A stretch of 64,000 bases of DNA from Lepturacanthus savala (Eukaryota; Chordata; Actinopteri; Scombriformes; Trichiuridae), in contig CM060478.1 in the NCBI GenBank assembly GCA_030544235.1, forward strand, positions 4,957,727-5,021,726, read 5' to 3'. Positions within the stretch are counted from its first letter, which is position 1. Each line of letters starts with the position of its first letter. The position numbers and the translations under genes are program-made. The notes below the pieces were generated by a model. That model saw nothing but the letters and a program-made list of their open reading frames with translations, was not told where the DNA came from and did not search any database. Shown here one piece after another: positions 62,501 through 64,000 of the stretch.

Positions 62501-62615
62501 TGATAAATAAGAGGGGAGTTGATAAAAAAAAAAAAAAAAAGTGAAGACAAGCAGTGAGGAGCTGGCACTCACGGAACGGAAAGCAGCCGCCACCAAGTTC
62601 GATGGGAATAAATTC
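54108..62615 (-). CDS. slc1a4: slc1a4 (ASCT1), Na+-dependent neutral amino acid exchanger (partial: last seven exons)
   Basis: Gene-level entry joining exons 62573-62615, 60756-60821, 58696-58862, 58144-58377, 56646-56840, 55644-55778 and 54108-54342: 1,075 bp, 357 residues plus TGA, all phases consistent. SLC1A4 is a plasma-membrane sodium-dependent exchanger of Ala, Ser, Cys and Thr. Visible SLC1 hallmarks in order are the serine-rich HP1 loop (CSSSATLPSM), the TM7 NMDG motif, the HP2 loop ASSVGAAGIPAGG and TM8 DRTTTVVNVEGDALGAG. In TM8 a Thr replaces the Arg that acidic amino acid transporters use to bind glutamate, which is the ASCT signature. SLC1A4 rather than SLC1A5 is indicated by DRTTTVVN (SLC1A5 has DRSCTVLN) and by the tail motif EEETSPLVTHQ, both recalled from the human proteins. 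The first coding exon (N-terminus and early membrane helices, roughly 170 residues) lies beyond the right edge. Confidence 0.94.
54343..55643 (-). other. slc1a4: slc1a4 intron before the last exon
   Basis: 1.3 kb, non-coding. No repeat recognised apart from a small palindromic patch near 55018-55038 (ATATTTATTGTGCAATTGCA). Confidence 0.7.
55644..55778 (-). CDS. slc1a4: slc1a4 coding exon with HP2 loop
   Basis: 135 bp, encoding VTATASSVGAAGIPAGGIIT and 24 more residues to AVDWI, with split Leu and Val codons at the two ends. SSVGAAGIPAGG is the HP2 re-entrant loop that gates the extracellular side in SLC1 transporters. The EAIGLPTHDLSLMLAVDWIV segment leads into TM8 and matches SLC1A4 (GLPTHDLPLILAVDWIV) rather than SLC1A5 (NLPVDHISLILAVDWLV). 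Acceptor TTCCTAG and donor TTGT|GTGAGT. Confidence 0.97.
55779..56645 (-). other. slc1a4: slc1a4 intron with a piggyBac-type MITE
   Basis: 867 bases, about half of which is the element at 56094-56555. The element ends only 90 bases before the donor of the preceding exon (56646) in genomic terms. No other feature seen. Confidence 0.8.
56094..56555. mobile_element. piggyBac-type non-autonomous element (TTAA-flanked MITE)
   Basis: Perfect 16-base terminal inverted repeats: TTAACCCATTTAAGCC at 56094-56109 and GGCTTAAATGGGTTAA at 56540-56555. The TTAA at each edge followed by CCC…GGG is the hallmark of piggyBac insertion, which duplicates TTAA. The body of about 454 bp has no transposase. A related, right-truncated copy lies in the pogo-type element at 1373-1700. 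Confidence 0.75.
56646..56840 (-). CDS. slc1a4: slc1a4 coding exon with HP1 end and TM7
   Basis: 195 bp, encoding SATLPSMIKCVEENNGVDKR and 44 more residues to GEIFTI, with Ser and Leu codons split at the edges. It completes the CSSSATLP tip of HP1 (serines begin in the previous exon) and contains FILPIGATVNMDGAAIFQC. NMDGA is the sodium- and substrate-binding kink of TM7, with Ala as in ASCTs rather than the Thr of EAATs. The recalled human SLC1A4 differs at only a few places. Acceptor CTCCCCAG, donor ATCCT|GTGAG. Without the exon boundary the frame runs into a microsatellite (56904-56932). Confidence 0.98.
56841..58143 (-). other. slc1a4: slc1a4 intron (1.3 kb)
   Basis: Contains a short (TA)n at 56904-56932 and a small hAT-type MITE at 57650-57808. 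The rest is unremarkable AT-rich sequence. Confidence 0.75.
57650..57808. mobile_element. 159-bp hAT-type MITE
   Basis: Ends CAGTGGTTCTCAACC and, reverse-complemented, CAGTTGTTCTCAACC (one mismatch in 15). CAGTGGTTCTCAACCTTTTT is a classic hAT (Charlie-like) terminus. Flanking octamers CTCAACAT and TTTTACAT agree at 5 of 8 positions, a weak trace of a target duplication. Confidence 0.75.
58144..58377 (-). CDS. slc1a4: slc1a4 coding exon with membrane helices before HP1
   Basis: 234 bp, encoding [20 protein letters not shown] and 57 more residues to TAFATCS, with the Trp and Ser codons split at the ends. Two hydrophobic helices are visible (IPFGIMFLV, and the ILGHIIHGGIVLPLIYF stretch), then the FTRKNPF loop and the serine-rich start of HP1 (FATCSS). 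It closely follows recalled SLC1A4 ([37 protein letters not shown]). Acceptor TTCCTCTCAG, donor TCCAG|GTAAAA. Confidence 0.98.
58435..58635 (-). repeat. MITE of the GATCTTTGGGTTG/TTGCAGCCC family, inverted copy in a slc1a4 intron
   Basis: The minus strand gives AGAGCCGCAACGATTAG at the tip, then AATATCCAAATTCTCTGATT, TTCTGGTTTCTTTAGTCTTC and TAATAGTAAACTGATGATGT. The plus strand begins TAATGGTGTAAAATGGC. The copy fills most of the 318-base intron between two exons (58378-58695). Confidence 0.7.
58696..58862 (-). CDS. slc1a4: slc1a4 coding exon ([14 protein letters not shown])
   Basis: 167 bp starting in phase 0 and encoding [20 protein letters not shown] and 35 more residues, ending in WIM and two bases of a Trp codon. 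It has a hydrophobic helix ([16 protein letters not shown]), the acidic KLGAEGEELIRFFNAFNEAT segment and the start of the next helix (MVLVSWIMW). It matches recalled SLC1A4 ([26 protein letters not shown]). Acceptor TGTGTTTCAG, donor ATGTG|GTGAGC. A GATGAT run lies just outside at 58893-58910. Confidence 0.98.
58863..60755 (-). other. slc1a4: slc1a4 intron (1.9 kb), mostly mobile-element sequence
   Basis: Dominated by the hAT-like element at 59013-60331 and its internal insertions. 60332-60755 shows nothing recognised besides GT-rich sequence at 60704-60731. Confidence 0.75.
59013..60331. mobile_element. hAT-like element of about 1.3 kb with long inverted termini and internal insertions
   Basis: The left terminus (59014-59052) and the reverse complement of the right terminus (60291-60331) match over about 40 bases: both give GGTGT(A/C)AAACATG(T/C)GGCC and GGGCCAGAAC(T/C)GGCCC. 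The internal left part matches 14480-14720. 59513-59547 is (GT)n, and 60010-60230 belongs to the CACTGCAAAAA-type MITE family, so it is a composite. No transposase recognised and no clear target duplication. A small deletion derivative of the same family is at 39421-39679. Confidence 0.6.
60756..60821 (-). CDS. slc1a4: slc1a4 coding exon (YATDYK, glycosylated loop)
   Basis: 66 bp, 22 codons, phase 0 at both ends: YATDYKMVAVGNDTNGTILY then QK. It contains two overlapping-style N-glycosylation sequons (NDT and NGT), as expected in the extracellular loop of ASCT1, whose recalled human version (NSSSGNVTHEK) is also glycosylated but different in sequence. Acceptor GTGCTGCAG, donor AGAAG|GTAAGA. 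The joining residue with the previous exon gives FRS-YATDYK. Confidence 0.96.
60822..62572 (-). other. slc1a4: slc1a4 intron (1.75 kb)
   Basis: Non-coding. 61568-61590 has GGGCTGCAACTAACCACTAT, a lone end of the TTGCAGCCC MITE family. 61330-61340 has a run of nine G. 62524-62540 is poly(A). The frames at 62242-62442 are not gene-like. Confidence 0.7.
62573..62615 (-). CDS. slc1a4: slc1a4 small coding exon (NLFPSNLVAAAFRS)
   Basis: A micro-sized 43-bp exon: one base completing an Arg codon, then 14 codons NLFPSNLVAAAFRS. It matches RNLFPSNLVVAAFR of recalled SLC1A4. Acceptor TCCTTTCTCAG (with a long pyrimidine tract) and donor TTCC|GTGAGT. It is the first slc1a4 exon inside the window in transcript order. 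The phase implies the missing exon ends in the first two bases of an Arg codon (…FIR). Confidence 0.95.
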
Positions 62616-64000
62616 CTGAGAAAGGAAGAAAAAAAAGCTATTAGAGTCACACATTACAACCACCCTATTGCTGTTTTTTTTCTAAGTAATTGACCAAATG
62701 TTCTGTTAATTTTTAAGCCAGTGGCTTCCTGAGGAGCTAACGAGCCGTCCTGAACAATGTGGTGAACCTGACTGAAGGTTTGCAATCACAGTCTGCCACT
62801 TTGGCTCATTTCCCAGGATCCACTGCTCCCAGAACTCCATGACAGAGCAGTTGTTCTGCCACTGATCTACCGTCCGGTTCATCTTTTATTAAAACAAACC
62901 AGCAAGGCTTTAACAAGGATTTGACATCTAGGAAGACTTTCACTAGGTTAATATACGCTTCCCTTTCAAAGTAAAAGGAACCCTTCAGTAATATGACAGA
63001 GATGACACACAGATCAGATTTCTTGCAGCTCCCTCTAGAGATACAAAAGGCTTTATACGCTTTATTTATAGACTGATGTATGTTAGTATTACTGGAGTTC
63101 CCCTTAGAACTTCTTTATTATGGGTCTCTTTGTAAAGCAGTGACAAAAACATGTTGATGTTTTTGGTCTGAGCACTACTAAATTATCAGTCATATAACTT
63201 AGTTTGAAGTTCTTATTTTCTGTTTTTTCAGTACGTTGGTACGTTCAAAGGGACATTTTGGGAAATATATACTCATACACACACAAAATATACAATGATG
63301 TGTGGTTTAGAGGGAGTTACCTGCAGAAAAACTACTTCTTGACAAACAAGAAAGGTATGAATAAGCGTGTTTTCAGGCAATGTGTTCGTTTTGAAATGCT
63401 GTCCATAGACATATGGCAAAATTAGTCAGTAATCGGCCATAAATTTAATTTTTCCTTTTGAAGGATTCAAATAAATGATACAAGAACCTGGCAGAGTTTC
63501 ATTTATTTTCCATTTGAAGCCAGAAAAAAAAAAATCTAAATGTGACTGTTTACTTTTTTTTGTCAAGATAAAGGATTTCCAATCTTTGTCCTGACTTCAA
63601 ATAAACAACAGGATTAATAGGTTTGATATGAATATAGTTAACTCTATAATGATATATTGTTTAATTAAATATTAAAATAGCATTAAATATAGCCGTGGTC
63701 ATTTTCCCTTCGAGGTCAGACTCGACCGAAGCTCAGGGTTAACCAAAGGTTAACAAAGTAGGCTATAGTGAAACATTAATCTAGAGCCTGTTTACCGTGT
63801 CTACAATTATCTTCTGCTGTTTGTAGACATCAGAACTGATCATGCATGAGTGTATTCAGTTTGTTTTACTTTCATGGCCCTGTTGCTGCTTAATTAGGCC
63901 TCATGCATGTGCATTTATCTTTGCTCTGCTTTCTTTATCTAAACCCGATTTACTTTACGAATCTTACTTCAGATAACGGACTGAAGTTAAGGTCAGAGTA
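62616..64000 (-). other. slc1a4: slc1a4 intron 1 (incomplete, runs off the right edge)
   Basis: No exon, repeat array or element recognised in these 1.4 kb on either strand. The N-terminal exon of slc1a4 should lie to the right of 64000. Confidence 0.7.

Overview
This is vertebrate nuclear DNA, almost certainly from a teleost fish. It is AT-rich, with long introns, GT/AG splice junctions, dozens of (CA)n, (GT)n and (TA)n arrays, and many dispersed repeats of types I know from fish genomes. There are no operons or bacterial signals. Two protein genes are supported, both on the minus strand and arranged head to tail.

Gene 1, smap1 (ArfGAP, stromal membrane-associated protein): five coding exons, in transcript order 49669-49786 (start codon), 31270-31403, 29398-29483, 23721-23796 and 10599-10670. 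They join in one frame for 162 codons: the whole ArfGAP zinc-finger domain plus the start of a lysine-rich linker. The C-terminal exons, with the expected clathrin-binding region, must lie left of base 1. No exon was recognised in 1-10598.

Gene 2, slc1a4 (neutral amino acid exchanger ASCT1): seven coding exons at 62573-62615, 60756-60821, 58696-58862, 58144-58377, 56646-56840, 55644-55778 and 54108-54342 (stop). They join in frame for 357 residues, and every splice phase checks out. Only the N-terminal exon is missing, beyond 64000. The two genes are about 4.3 kb apart (49787-54107). I see no functional link between them.

The rest is intronic or intergenic and full of old mobile elements. 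They include a pogo/Tc1-type element with transposase scraps (1007-2053), a piggyBac-type TTAA element (56094-56555) with a relative lodged inside the pogo copy, a Tc1-like deletion derivative (41847-42327) and several hAT-type MITEs (39421-39679, 19648-19827, 57650-57808, 59013-60331). Two fragments of L2-like LINE reverse transcriptase lie in opposite orientations (43091-43720 plus, 44540-45175 minus). Most long uninterrupted reading frames (the IYIYIY, HTHTHT and CVCVCV types) are translated microsatellites.

The most unusual structures are a perfect 27-bp inverted repeat around a 104-bp (TA)n tract (4938-5126), a double hairpin (24620-24684), two 35-bp intronic blocks differing only at synonymous positions of a shared frame (25190-25224 and 27393-27427), a ~905-bp-spaced duplication (45722-47088), and two decayed minisatellites (13490-13695, 29051-29332). 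I found no convincing new multi-gene system.
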